Origin: Marinilabilia salmonicolor JCM 21150 | Lineage (GTDB): Bacteria > Bacteroidota > Bacteroidia > Bacteroidales > Marinilabiliaceae | NCBI RefSeq assembly: GCF_000259075.1 | Contig: NZ_AJKI01000063.1 | Coordinates: 62,001 to 126,000, forward strand | Length of the DNA stretch: 64,000 nucleotides | Direction of reading: 5' to 3' | Shown here: one piece after another, positions 36,642 through 45,742 of the stretch | Position numbering within the stretch: position 1 is the stretch's first letter | Layout: the number at the start of each line of letters is the position of its first letter | Made by a program: the position numbers and the translations under genes | The notes under the pieces: model-generated | Seen by the model: the letters and a program-made list of their open reading frames with translations, nothing else | Databases searched by the model: none | Told to the model about the DNA's origin: nothing

Positions 36642-37106
36642 ATGTCATTATTTCCTGTTGCTTTTGCATTGGGGTTAACAACTGTATTAACCTACATCGT
36701 GTTGCGCAAGCTGTACCCGAAGTGGGTTAAGAAACAAGCGCAGAAAAAACTGGAATCGCGGCTTTTTCCGCAAGGATACCAACAAAAATCCGAAGTTTTA
36801 AAAACCTTCAGGAGTTTCACAGGAGAGCGTTTTAGTGATGAGGATATTTTAGAGTATTTTTTCAAAATTAAAGGACTGCAAACAGTCGATATCAACACCA
36901 GAACAAATTACTGGGTAAAGAAATATTTATTTAGTCCCACATCTATTAAACTAAATTATTTTGAACAGGTAAAATTCTACGAAACGTTTCTGAATTACCC
37001 TGTCAAAACGGGTAATGAAAATAGATCATTTTTCAAACCCGATAAATTTGCCCGTGAAAAAGTTAAAACAAATCGTGCTCCACAAATGAGCAACCATTTA
37101 GCATAA
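36642..37106 (+). CDS. Small membrane-anchored protein of unknown function
   Basis: I do not recognise this 154-residue protein. The N-terminus is a hydrophobic segment (LFPVAFALGLTTVLTYIVL) that could be an uncleaved anchor, followed by a basic region (KKQAQKKLESRLFPQG). The rest is soluble and rich in aromatic residues. A TATATTTG box sits at 36548-36555 with no clear -33 element. The gene ends at a convergent terminator. Confidence 0.7.
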   Translation: MSLFPVAFALGLTTVLTYIVLRKLYPKWVKKQAQKKLESRLFPQGYQQKSEVLKTFRSFTGERFSDEDILEYFFKIKGLQTVDINTRTNYWVKKYLFSPTSIKLNYFEQVKFYETFLNYPVKTGNENRSFFKPDKFAREKVKTNRAPQMSNHLA

Positions 37107-37135
37107 AACAACTGACACACCAGTCGGTAAAAAAC

Positions 37136-37205
37136 AAAACACCCGGTACGTATCTCACTTTATCTTCATGGCCCTTGATAGTGAAATATAACGACCGGGT
37201 GTTTT
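37136..37205. terminator. Bidirectional long-loop terminator
   Basis: Perfect 12-bp arms AAAACACCCGGT (37136-37147) and ACCGGGTGTTTT (37194-37205) enclose a 46-nt loop with a weak inner stem (TCACT and AGTGA). It lies between convergent genes and has A/T tracts in both senses. Confidence 0.6.
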
Positions 37206-37224
37206 TCCTTTATAAGAATAGAAA

Positions 37225-38076
37225 TTAGTCTTGAACAACTTCCGAATTCATAGGATGTTTAAGTCCTTTGGCGCCTACGAAAACAGCCTTTACAGATCCC
37301 ACCAGTATCTTTGCCTCAACCACAATGGGAATCCGGTTTTTATCGTCTGTAACCCACACAAACATTTTCTCACCCTCTTCAAAAATGGTTCCCTCCACCA
37401 ACAAAGGTGAAAATTTCAGACAATTAAACTCACGCCCCGATCGGTCTTTAACAGATTCTTTGCCCAGGTAACGGATGTACAACGGATGAATTTCACCATC
37501 AACAATTAAACGAATTGGTATCCGGTCTCCTTCTTCATAACGGGAAAAATCAATTTTTCTTGCCTGATAAACCATCGATAATAAATCAAATGAGCACTCA
37601 GGCCAGTCAAAAACAGTATCCCTGTAGGCTTCTCCTCTTTTACTGATAGATGCATTTACTTTCCGGCGGGACGAATCAAAAACATAATGATGATGCGCGG
37701 TATAGGACCCTTCATTGGTACGGCGATGAAACTCCAAAGGCTCCAGGGACAGGGGATTCACCCAAACATCAAAACTATCACGAACTTTGAAAAAAATATC
37801 GTAGGCTTTATAGGTCGCTCCATACGACCTGAAATGCAGGGCATCCTGTCCTTTCCATTGGTCCTTTGCCACCCCAAAAGTCACTTCGCCGGCATTTATC
37901 CATACAAAGCCCCAGTTATAGTAGGCATGATAGGTAACTTCTTCGCCGGGAGCAAAACTATGCACTTGATCATAACATTGCCCGAAAACATGGTTGCTCC
38001 ACCCGACAAGCAAAAAAAACACCAACAAATTTCTCATCACAAGGAAACCAAACCACTCTTTCAACTTCTTAATCAT
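37225..38076 (-). CDS. DUF3108 exported protein
   Basis: An exported protein of 283 residues. The start at 38076 overlaps the stop of the preceding gene (ATGA, 38073-38076). An internal ATG at 38037 begins a clean signal peptide (MRNLLVFFLLVGWSNHVFGQ), so either start is possible. The mature part matches DUF3108, with APGEEVTYHAYYNWGFVWINAG and VRDSFDVWVNPLSLEP. The family adopts a periplasmic beta-sheet fold of unknown function. Confidence 0.85.
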   Translation of the reverse strand: MIKKLKEWFGFLVMRNLLVFFLLVGWSNHVFGQCYDQVHSFAPGEEVTYHAYYNWGFVWINAGEVTFGVAKDQWKGQDALHFRSYGATYKAYDIFFKVRDSFDVWVNPLSLEPLEFHRRTNEGSYTAHHHYVFDSSRRKVNASISKRGEAYRDTVFDWPECSFDLLSMVYQARKIDFSRYEEGDRIPIRLIVDGEIHPLYIRYLGKESVKDRSGREFNCLKFSPLLVEGTIFEEGEKMFVWVTDDKNRIPIVVEAKILVGSVKAVFVGAKGLKHPMNSEVVQD

Positions 38077-38384
38077 TTGCGCACCTTTCCTAATTTTGCT
38101 TCCACAGCCTCAATTTTTGCACTCATCCGGCCAACCGGACCTTTGCGGGCATCAATATTTATGGTTGTATAAATACGATCGGAATATGGTTCAAGTATTT
38201 TGTAAGCATCATTCACCACCCTTAAAGCCTCCTCCATAGTCTCTGTTTCGATAGATGTCCCCATCGGATTCAACTTATAATTAACACCTGAATGATGCAG
38301 GAAATCAATCACTTTTGAGACATATTCACTAACACTTGCTCCCTTGTCAGTAGGAAACATTGCAAAATTAAGCAATACAGACAT
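38073..38384 (-). CDS. Thiamine-binding (MTH1187/YkoF-type) protein
   Basis: A 103-residue DUF77/MTH1187-type protein that adopts a ferredoxin-like fold and in studied cases binds thiamine. Visible features are LNFAMFPTDKGASVSEYVSKVI, YKLNPMGTSIETETMEEAL and the ARKGPVGRMSAKI ending. No thiamine genes are nearby. It is coupled to the DUF3108 gene by a 4-bp overlap and starts three bases after the Big_5 gene, so the three form one transcription unit. Confidence 0.85.
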   Translation of the reverse strand: MSVLLNFAMFPTDKGASVSEYVSKVIDFLHHSGVNYKLNPMGTSIETETMEEALRVVNDAYKILEPYSDRIYTTINIDARKGPVGRMSAKIEAVEAKLGKVRK

Positions 38385-38387
38385 AAG

Positions 38388-40220
38388 CTACCTTCTGTTA
38401 GAATTCCGGTTATTTTTCTTCACCCGGTTTCGATTTACAAAATCATATACCTTATACTCATTGATATCCCATGGCACCATTTGGTCCCAGTTGGCCCGAA
38501 TTTCTATCACATCCGGATAATAAAGCATCCTCTCCGGTTGTTTTTCTTCCGGGAAATTTCCTGTATCCCATTTGCCGTTCCTGTTTACATCCTCCAGCAA
38601 GCGGAGGAAATATTTCCCCGGCTTAACATATCTGAAGGCGAGCTTTCCGTTTTGAGGCAAAATGCCCTGTCGCACCACACTTTCCTGATTATCCAACACC
38701 TGCAGAACAGCATCAGCAGGCATTCCGGAAACATCCACATATAATGTTCCATAAGTATCCTCCTGTTTAACAGTCAGATTTCCTTTCAAAGGAACATTAA
38801 CCCTGCCATAAATATCCCTGAACGCAGCTGAGTCAACCGTCAGCTGATACTTCATTCCGGGTTGCCAGTCATGAATCAGCATAAACTGACGAATGCGAAC
38901 GGAATCCTGCCGCAAATCAAATGCAACGGGACTGTAAACGGTATCTACCAGAACCGACAACTCAATTGAATCAAGATAGACATCAGCCAGTGGAGCAGGA
39001 AAATTAAAATAAGGATTACTACCAATTTCAAGGTTTCCTCCAGGACTACGAACGCTCAAAGGTTCAGCTCCGGTTGTTTTTTCTTCATCATCCCTCCTGT
39101 TACGTCTCCGCTCCTCCACTGTTCGGTGAAACATGTTAAGCGTATCTCGTTTGTCCACAAAATTCTTCAGTGAATCCAGAACAGGATAGACAATCTCCAC
39201 TGAAAGTGAATCACGGGCAATCAAAGAACTATCGCTAAGCCACACCATCACCGTATCATTTTGAGGTGTTCCCTCATAAACAAACCAATCTTCCCTTTCA
39301 GGCATAGCATTGATAACATCAACTTCAAGTTTCTTTTCAAGACTTCTGTTGAAAAAGAAATCCAGCCGATGACGATCCTTTCTGCCTCTTGAATCCAGAT
39401 ATTGTTCTTTGTAATCTTCCTGGAACAAAAACAGTTTCAGACTATCAGGAATATAGGCAAGTTCTTTGGTAATAAGCACCGTATCGAGAGTCACCGAATC
39501 GGTAAAAAGGGAGTCAATCCTGTCGCGGTACTCAAAAGAAGGTTCCACCGGTTCGTTGAGCCATGCAATTCTTTCGCCGGGCTGATCAAATTTATAATCC
39601 CTGTTCATATCCTCCAGGGCATAAATCCGGTATTCACCCCCGGCCAGGTTTCTGATGGTAAACTCTCCCAGCTCATTCGTCTTGGCCACACGGGGAGGCA
39701 CAACATTAGTCAGGGCAGTGTCCGTAAGATTGGTATGAGCCATGACCATCACGCCGGCAATGGGAGCATGTGAGAAGGCATCAAAAACATGCCCCGAAAC
39801 TTCCAGGGAGTCCTGCGTCTCTCCTGTTGAAAAAGAGAAAGCAAACCCCTCCAGCACATTTCCTTCATTGTTATCCTGAATCGCATCGGCAAAATCGATG
39901 GTATATGTAGCCCCGGGCTGTAATTCCTCCTCAAAAGAAACCGTTACCTTGTTTCCCATACCTCTGATTACAGGTGGAGTGTTTAACGGAGGAGAAACCA
40001 CCACTTTCTGAAAAGCATCTTTAAGAACAATCAGTTCATTAAATTCCATAACAATTTCATCTCCGTCAAAATTGGTGGCATTAAGTGATGGTGTGGAACT
40101 AACCATCACGGGAGGCGTTTCATCAGCTGGGCCTCCCTCCGGATATCCGATATTGGCACATTGAGAAAACCCAAGAAACAATAAAATGACAACAACAAAA
40201 AAAGAAATATTTTTAAGCAT
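38388..40220 (-). CDS. Big_5 (SbsA Ig-like) domain lipoprotein
   Basis: A 610-residue lipoprotein. The signal FFVVVILLFLGFSQC ends in a lipobox-like Cys. The first domain (about 30-135) is Big_5/SbsA-like (ETPPVMVSSTPSLNATNFDGDEIVMEFNE is its start, quoted here only as ETPPVMVSSTPSLNA). A carboxypeptidase-regulatory-like region follows (about 140-215; AGGEYRIYALEDMNRDYKFD), and a second such DVNRNGKWD region lies near the end. These DxNxxxxxD stretches look like calcium sites (inference). It is expected at the envelope surface; the partner is unknown. A -7 box TAACTTTG lies on the minus strand at 40250-40257. Confidence 0.82.
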   Translation of the reverse strand: MLKNISFFVVVILLFLGFSQCANIGYPEGGPADETPPVMVSSTPSLNATNFDGDEIVMEFNELIVLKDAFQKVVVSPPLNTPPVIRGMGNKVTVSFEEELQPGATYTIDFADAIQDNNEGNVLEGFAFSFSTGETQDSLEVSGHVFDAFSHAPIAGVMVMAHTNLTDTALTNVVPPRVAKTNELGEFTIRNLAGGEYRIYALEDMNRDYKFDQPGERIAWLNEPVEPSFEYRDRIDSLFTDSVTLDTVLITKELAYIPDSLKLFLFQEDYKEQYLDSRGRKDRHRLDFFFNRSLEKKLEVDVINAMPEREDWFVYEGTPQNDTVMVWLSDSSLIARDSLSVEIVYPVLDSLKNFVDKRDTLNMFHRTVEERRRNRRDDEEKTTGAEPLSVRSPGGNLEIGSNPYFNFPAPLADVYLDSIELSVLVDTVYSPVAFDLRQDSVRIRQFMLIHDWQPGMKYQLTVDSAAFRDIYGRVNVPLKGNLTVKQEDTYGTLYVDVSGMPADAVLQVLDNQESVVRQGILPQNGKLAFRYVKPGKYFLRLLEDVNRNGKWDTGNFPEEKQPERMLYYPDVIEIRANWDQMVPWDINEYKVYDFVNRNRVKKNNRNSNRR

Positions 40221-40278
40221 CAGACGTTTATTTTCGGTAAAGAACAGGACAAAGTTAGACTAAAATGATGAAACTTTT

Positions 40279-40286
40279 TAAATTTG
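40279..40286 (+). promoter_or_regulatory. Possible -7 promoter box of coiled-coil gene
   Basis: TAAATTTG matches TAnnTTTG and lies 24 nt before the ATG at 40311. The -33 region is TTA at 40255-40257, a weak match. A minus-strand box (TAACTTTG, 40250-40257) for the divergent Big_5 gene overlaps this region. Confidence 0.4.
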
Positions 40287-40310
40287 TCCGGCATTCAATA
40301 AACAAAAACC

Positions 40311-41204
40311 ATGCAAACTCAGGAAACAAACAATAACGGAACAAAAAGACCACTGTTTATAGCTCTTGCGATATCCGCTTTATTACTCATTGTCATTGCC
40401 ATACTTTACATAAGCCAAAGTGTGGAAATGAAAGAAGTGGTGGAAGAAATGACCATAGAGAAAGAGATTCTTACCGAAGAGTATCAGGATCTGGCTTTAG
40501 GGTACGACTCTCTTGAATCTACCAGCGACACCCTAAATACGATGCTGGAGCAGGAAAGACAAAAGGTGGAACATCTGATTGAAGAAATAAAAACCATCAA
40601 AGCCACCAATGCATCCAGGATGAGGGAGTTACGCAAAGAACTTTCCACCATGCGGGGGGTACTGAAAAGTTATGTACACCAAATTGACAGCCTCAACCAG
40701 CTGAACGAAGAACTTAAGCAGGAAAACAAACAATACCAGCAACAATACTCACGCATTCAGAACTCATACCGGGAGCTGGAAGGGGTTAAAGAAGAACTTG
40801 AAGGAAAGGTGGAAGTTGCAAGCCGTCTGGAAACTGTGGGAATAAGAGCAACAGGGCTGAACACCCGCGGCCGGACCACTGACCGGACGAGCAGAATTGA
40901 CAAACTGGAAGTATGCTTCACCATTCTCAAAAACGTCACGGCCCCTGTGGGTATTAAGCCTTTTTATATAAGGATTGAACGACCCGACGGGCAATTACTG
41001 CTTCACAGCCGGGACGACCTTTTCGACTTCGAAGACTCTGAGATCAATTTCTCGGCCATGAGAGATGTCGAGTATGGAGGCGAGGAAATGGAAATCTGCA
41101 TTTATTACAATGTGGATATGGGGGAACTTATGCCGGGAGTTTATACCGTAGATTTATTTGCAGATGGAGCCAACATTGGCCGGCACTCATTCGAACTTGA
41201 TTAA
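40311..41204 (+). CDS. Membrane-anchored coiled-coil protein of unknown function
   Basis: A 297-residue protein with one transmembrane segment near residues 15-37 (FIALAISALLLIVIAILYI), then a long coiled coil (about 40-180) rich in Glu/Lys heptads. A compact C-terminal domain follows (about 190-297; LEVCFTILKNVTAPVGIKPF, LMPGVYTVDLFADG). Type II orientation would place the coil in the periplasm (inference). It resembles a conserved Bacteroidota family without a known function. It converges on metA with a 14-bp gap. Confidence 0.78.
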   Translation: MQTQETNNNGTKRPLFIALAISALLLIVIAILYISQSVEMKEVVEEMTIEKEILTEEYQDLALGYDSLESTSDTLNTMLEQERQKVEHLIEEIKTIKATNASRMRELRKELSTMRGVLKSYVHQIDSLNQLNEELKQENKQYQQQYSRIQNSYRELEGVKEELEGKVEVASRLETVGIRATGLNTRGRTTDRTSRIDKLEVCFTILKNVTAPVGIKPFYIRIERPDGQLLLHSRDDLFDFEDSEINFSAMRDVEYGGEEMEICIYYNVDMGELMPGVYTVDLFADGANIGRHSFELD

Positions 41205-41218
41205 ACACCGTGGGTTCA

Positions 41219-42130
41219 CTATTCCCCCCACTCATAAGGCGTGGACTGATAAACGTAATAGTTGAGCCAGTTGGAGAATAGTAATTGCGCATGACTACGC
41301 CATCTGACAACCGATTCCCTGCCGGGGTCGTTGTCTTTGTAGTAGCTTTCCGGCAATTTTGTTTGCAGTCCCCGTTGCTTATCGCGATGATATTCCTCAC
41401 CCAGCGTAAACCTGTCGTATTCGGGATGTCCTGTAAGAAAAACCTGACTGCGGTCTTTTGACAACGCCAGATAAGGTCCGGCTTTTGATGAGTCAGACAA
41501 CAAAATCAGATCATCGACTTTTTCAATATCAGACTTGCGTACTTCTGTATAACGCGAATGCGGTGCCCAAAACACATCATCAAAGCCGCGCAGCAAAGGT
41601 TCCTCAGGGGATTTTACGGAATGTTCAAAAACACCGAAAAGCTTAGCTCGAAGCTCATATTTGGGTATTCCGTAATGATAATAAAGACCGGCCTGAGCTC
41701 CCCAGCAGATATGCAATGTAGAGGTAACATTTTTTTTACTCCACTCCATAATGGTGCATAGCTCCTCCCAATAAGTCACCTTTTCAAATTCCAGCAGTTC
41801 CACAGGAGCTCCGGTAATTATAAAGCCATCGTAATGCTTGTCCTTAACCTCTTCAAAAGTTTTGTAAAAACTGATCAGATGTTCCTGCGGGGTGTTTTTT
41901 GGGGTATGCGACGATGTGAAAAGAAGTTCCACCTCCACCTGCAACGGACTATTAGACAAGGCTCGCAGCAGATGTGTCTCTGTCTTAATCTTAAGAGGCA
42001 TAAGATTGAGCACAAGAATCTTAAGAGGCCTGATGTCCTGTGTCACAGCACGACTTTCACTCATCACAAAAACATTTTCGGCCTCCAGTAAACTTTTTGC
42101 AGGCAACAAATCAGGAATATTTACAGGCAT
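41219..42130 (-). CDS. metA: Homoserine O-acetyltransferase (MetA family)
   Basis: It activates homoserine for methionine synthesis. The protein is 303 residues from ATG 42130 ([11 protein letters not shown]). The catalytic Cys142 is in [16 protein letters not shown], with the catalytic His in [15 protein letters not shown]. Residue 111 is Glu in [10 protein letters not shown]; in this family Glu111 marks acetyl-CoA and Gly111 succinyl-CoA use (established knowledge), so acetylation is predicted despite the MetA fold. A strong promoter lies upstream and a terminator separates it from tetR. A PLP enzyme of Cys/Met metabolism lies 3.6 kb away. Confidence 0.94.
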   Translation of the reverse strand: MPVNIPDLLPAKSLLEAENVFVMSESRAVTQDIRPLKILVLNLMPLKIKTETHLLRALSNSPLQVEVELLFTSSHTPKNTPQEHLISFYKTFEEVKDKHYDGFIITGAPVELLEFEKVTYWEELCTIMEWSKKNVTSTLHICWGAQAGLYYHYGIPKYELRAKLFGVFEHSVKSPEEPLLRGFDDVFWAPHSRYTEVRKSDIEKVDDLILLSDSSKAGPYLALSKDRSQVFLTGHPEYDRFTLGEEYHRDKQRGLQTKLPESYYKDNDPGRESVVRWRSHAQLLFSNWLNYYVYQSTPYEWGE

Positions 42131-42163
42131 AACAAAAGTCTGATTGGTTATAAACAGAGCATA

Positions 42164-42193
42164 CAAAGATAGGGGAAAGATGATAAAAATCAA
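42164..42193 (-). promoter_or_regulatory. Promoter of metA
   Basis: On the minus strand: TTG (complement of 42191-42193), a 19-nt spacer, TATCTTTG (complement of 42164-42171). The ATG is 33 nt downstream of the -7 box. I see no SAM riboswitch-like fold in the short leader. Confidence 0.7.
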
Positions 42194-42237
42194 CCCGGGG
42201 AGTGAATTCTACCCGGTCTTATGATTTTGGACATCAC

Positions 42238-42274
42238 AAAAAAGAATACCCCGCCGGAAATTCTGGCGGGGTAT
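42238..42274 (-). terminator. Intrinsic terminator of tetR
   Basis: Ten-bp arms (ATACCCCGCC and GGCGGGGTAT) with a 9-nt loop, followed on the minus strand by TCTTTTTT. It ends the tetR transcript before the metA promoter. Confidence 0.88.
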
Positions 42275-42293
42275 AATATCTGCTGGCAGGAGA

Positions 42294-42902
42294 CTAACGC
42301 TTTAATATCCCGAAGAAAAGAATATTCAGGATATTATCCAGTTGAAGCCGGAAATCATCAAAATTGTCAACTCCTCTGAAAAGTGGCAATTCCAACCCCC
42401 GCAAAGCAGTGCTGATACCCACAGCTGCCAGTTTCAGGTTTTTAATATCAAATTCACCCACCGAAACCCCTTCTTCCAGTACCGAACGAATCATTTCCTG
42501 CTCGGCTTTTTCGGATTTTTCACGCACTTCATCCAGAAAATGATAGTCGCTGTAAGTTTCATCACGCATCGCTTTCTGGTAATTGTTCAGTTCTCTGAGT
42601 GTCTCCATTCGAACCAAAATGTAGTCGTTGAATTTTTGACGCGGAGAGTACTCACTTGACACTACCTCCCGAAGTCGATGCTCCAGAATATTTGCCTCAA
42701 GTTCAATTACCGCTTGAAAAATCTCCTCCTTATTTTTAAAATAGTAATAAAGAGAACTCTTCCCTTTGCGCAGAGCCATGGCTATGTCCTCCATGGTTGT
42801 TTTCCGGTACCCGAACTTTGCAAAAAGCTCACGTGCCGACTTAAGAATGGAATTCCGGACTGTATCTTCTCCGGAAATTACAGAATTAAAAATGTCGCTC
42901 AT
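42294..42902 (-). CDS. TetR/AcrR family transcriptional regulator
   Basis: A 202-residue repressor-type regulator. The N-terminal helix-turn-helix (about 12-60) reads SARELFAKFGYRKTTMEDIA and SSLYYYFKNKEEIFQAV. The C-terminal ligand domain is helical and typical of a TetR core. The operator and ligand are unknown. It lies between rnr and metA and is closed by its own terminator; no efflux gene is adjacent. Confidence 0.92.
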   Translation of the reverse strand: MSDIFNSVISGEDTVRNSILKSARELFAKFGYRKTTMEDIAMALRKGKSSLYYYFKNKEEIFQAVIELEANILEHRLREVVSSEYSPRQKFNDYILVRMETLRELNNYQKAMRDETYSDYHFLDEVREKSEKAEQEMIRSVLEEGVSVGEFDIKNLKLAAVGISTALRGLELPLFRGVDNFDDFRLQLDNILNILFFGILKR

Positions 42903-43044
42903 AATATTTATAATTAAGGTTTCAGGGTAAATCTATTTTCGGGTTAACTCTATAAACCATGCCAATCGTTCAAACAAAAACACTATTTGATATTTTGCAC
43001 ACGCACTTCCCGGTCACATACCTCCTGTATCGGGCATGACCTCA

Positions 43045-45207
43045 TCAGGGTGCCAAAACAAAATCCAGCTGTCTTTTTTCCAGGTTGGCTTTGGCAATCT
43101 GAATTTTCACGGCATCCCCAAGCTGGTACTTTTTATTTCTCCGACGACCAACCAGACAATAATTATCTTCATCGAACTGGTAATAATCATCATCCAGATC
43201 CCGGATCGGAACCATCCCTTCGCACTTATTTTCATCCAGTTCAACATAAACACCCCACTCGGTAACCCCGCTAATGACACCATCAAAAACGTCTCCGACA
43301 CGATCTTTCAAAAACTCTACCTGTTTGTATTTGATAGAAGTTCTTTCAGCATCGGCAGCTCTTATTTCCATTTTAGAACTATGGTCGCACAGCTCTTCAT
43401 ATTTTTCACGTGAAGCCGACCTTCCCCCATCGAGATACCGTTGCAACAGGCGATGGACCATCATATCGGGATACCGTCGGATGGGTGAAGTAAAATGTGT
43501 ATAATGCTTAAACCCTAAACCGTAGTGCCCTATATTGTGGGTCGAATACACCGCCTTAGACATAGTTCGTATAGCCAGAGTTTCCACAATGTTCTGCTGT
43601 TTCTTGCCCTGAACTTCGCCCAGCACCCTGTTCAATGAACTGCTGATGGTTTCACTCTGTTTGGGGGCAGCTTCAAAGCCAAACTTTCTCACAAACTTGC
43701 TGAAAGATTCATATTTTTCAGGATCCGGCTCATCATGGATACGGTAAACAAAAGTTTTGCTGTTTTTGGAAGACCGCTTATTCTCCGGCGTTAACTCGTT
43801 ACGACCGATAATCTCGGCCACCCGTCGATTGGCCAATAGCATAAACTCCTCAATCAGTTTATTAGCCTCTTTGGCTTCCTTAAAAAAGACATTGAGCGGT
43901 TTTCCTTTTTCATCCAGTTCAAACTTCACTTCGACCCTTTCAAAATCAATGGCTCCCTTACTGAATCTGATGGATCTTAATTTCTGTGCCAGATCATTAA
44001 GGGTAAGAATCTCCTCTTTAAGTTCCCCCTCACCTTTTTCAATCACTGACTGGGCTTCTTCATAAGAAAAACGACGATCACTGTGAATGACTGTACGTCC
44101 CACCCAACTATCAAAGACAACACCCTGATCATCCATTTCGAAAACCGCAGAAAAACAAAGCTTATCCTCATTGGGACGCAGCGAGCACAGCTCGTTGCTC
44201 AACCGCTCAGGCAGCATAGGCACCACTCTGTCAACCAGATAAACCGACGTAGCACGACTCACGGCCTCCTTATCCAAAATAGTGTCGGGCGTAACATAGT
44301 GCGTTACATCGGCAATGTGCACACCCACCTCCCAATGACCGTTTTTAAGTTTCTGAACTGACAATGCATCATCAAAGTCTTTGGCGTCTGCAGGGTCAAT
44401 AGTGAAAGTGGTTACCTTTCTGAAGTCGCGTCTTTTTTTAATTTCTTCAACCGGCAGCTTATCCTGGATCTTTTCAGCAGCCTCCACCACTTTTTCAGGG
44501 TATTTGTAAGGCAGGTTAAATTCTGCCAGAATGGCGTGCATCTCGGTGTTGTTATCCCCCGGATCACCAAGTACATCCACTACTTTACCAATAGGATTTT
44601 TTGCTTTTTCAGGCCATTCAGTAATACAAACCACTGCTTTTTGCCCCTGTTTACCGCCGTTAAGTTGATTGGGCGGGATGAAAATATCGTGATGCATCAC
44701 GCGCGAGTCGGCAACCAGAAAAGCAAAATTATCAGAAACTTCCAGTGTTCCCACAAACTGATCACGGCTGCGCTCCAGAATTTCTACAACTTCGCCTTCA
44801 GCCTGCCGGTTACGCTTGCGGGCATACTGAAGCACTTTCACTCTATCTCCATTCAAGGCATGTCCCAGATTATTCTGAGAAACAAAAATATCTTCATCCC
44901 CCTCATCGGGAACAATATAAGCCGCTCCTTTGGCGGTCATATCCACCACCCCATCAACATAGGTTCCGGGAACCATCTTCATTTTAAAGCGACCGGTGGA
45001 TACTTCGTTCAGAATATTCTGCTCGCTTAATTCGAACAATAAAACTTCCACCTGCAGACGACCGGTTTTCCTGGTAATTCCCAAAGCTGCCGACGCCTGT
45101 TTATAATTATATGTTTTCTGAGGATTATTGGAAAACAGGTTTTTTACCTGCGATTTCAAATCACTCTTTTTGGTTTTCTTCTTATTTGTTTTTTTCTTCT
45201 TTGACAT
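43045..45207 (-). CDS. rnr: Ribonuclease R
   Basis: A processive 3'-5' exoribonuclease of the RNR/RNB family that degrades structured RNA. The 720-residue protein has a Lys-rich start (MSKKKKTNKKKTKKSD), an RNase R winged-helix region, two cold-shock-like domains, and the RNB catalytic domain. The active-site motif is TIDPADAKDFDDAL, with HIADVTHYV and HNIGHYGLGFKHYTHFTSPIRRYPD (first 12 quoted: HNIGHYGLGFKH). An S1 domain ends the protein (VFDGVISGVTEWGVYVELDE in part). The long Lys-rich tail of the E. coli enzyme is absent. Confidence 0.96.
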   Translation of the reverse strand: MSKKKKTNKKKTKKSDLKSQVKNLFSNNPQKTYNYKQASAALGITRKTGRLQVEVLLFELSEQNILNEVSTGRFKMKMVPGTYVDGVVDMTAKGAAYIVPDEGDEDIFVSQNNLGHALNGDRVKVLQYARKRNRQAEGEVVEILERSRDQFVGTLEVSDNFAFLVADSRVMHHDIFIPPNQLNGGKQGQKAVVCITEWPEKAKNPIGKVVDVLGDPGDNNTEMHAILAEFNLPYKYPEKVVEAAEKIQDKLPVEEIKKRRDFRKVTTFTIDPADAKDFDDALSVQKLKNGHWEVGVHIADVTHYVTPDTILDKEAVSRATSVYLVDRVVPMLPERLSNELCSLRPNEDKLCFSAVFEMDDQGVVFDSWVGRTVIHSDRRFSYEEAQSVIEKGEGELKEEILTLNDLAQKLRSIRFSKGAIDFERVEVKFELDEKGKPLNVFFKEAKEANKLIEEFMLLANRRVAEIIGRNELTPENKRSSKNSKTFVYRIHDEPDPEKYESFSKFVRKFGFEAAPKQSETISSSLNRVLGEVQGKKQQNIVETLAIRTMSKAVYSTHNIGHYGLGFKHYTHFTSPIRRYPDMMVHRLLQRYLDGGRSASREKYEELCDHSSKMEIRAADAERTSIKYKQVEFLKDRVGDVFDGVISGVTEWGVYVELDENKCEGMVPIRDLDDDYYQFDEDNYCLVGRRRNKKYQLGDAVKIQIAKANLEKRQLDFVLAP

Positions 45208-45742
45208 AAATTTCTTTTAATTCTTCAATTCTAAAAATAAAGGTTCCCGAAATATACCGGGACTCCTGACTTCCTTAACTTACTCCAAAAGCTAACAATT
45301 CAGCATCACCCACCCAACAATCATCGGATTCAATTTCTTTAAACCTGAACTATTCATAAATTATCTCTTACGATGTTCAACTACCTTCTAAATACAGGCG
45401 TCCTCAAGAAAATTGACTTGAAAATAAATTATTATTCCCTTCATCAATTTTCTTTGCGGTTACCCTTATTTATTGGCATTTGAACATCTCATAACGAAAA
45501 TTCATGAATAAACCAGGTTAATAAGATTTCCGGCTTAACCGGGTCTGTTCAAAAAACAAGCAGCAGAGATACCTCCCGAACAAACCAAGTTAAAGGATAG
45601 GATTTTTAAAGTGGTTTTTCTTCCCTGAAAACCAATTCGTCCAATTTTTCGGCCCTTTATTTAGCTCAAAGATAACAATATCGGCAACAAAAATAAATAC
45701 TTCGATTGAAATGTTCGATTATTTTCATCTAAATACCCCCTT
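45208..45742. other. 535-bp gene-free region upstream of rnr
   Basis: No gene or RNA is recognised. Two weak hairpins (TCCCG/CGGGA near 45245; GGTTAA/TTAACC near 45515-45540) and a minus-strand box TATCTTTG at 45667-45674 without a well-placed -33 box are present. A stretch reading AATAAACCAGGTTAATAAG loosely recalls the leader of the multi-hairpin element but is too short to call. Confidence 0.5.

Noticed and set aside
42131-42237. Possible SAM riboswitch before metA
   Set aside because: The region between promoter and ATG is only about 27 nt of leader and shows no SAM-aptamer pattern.
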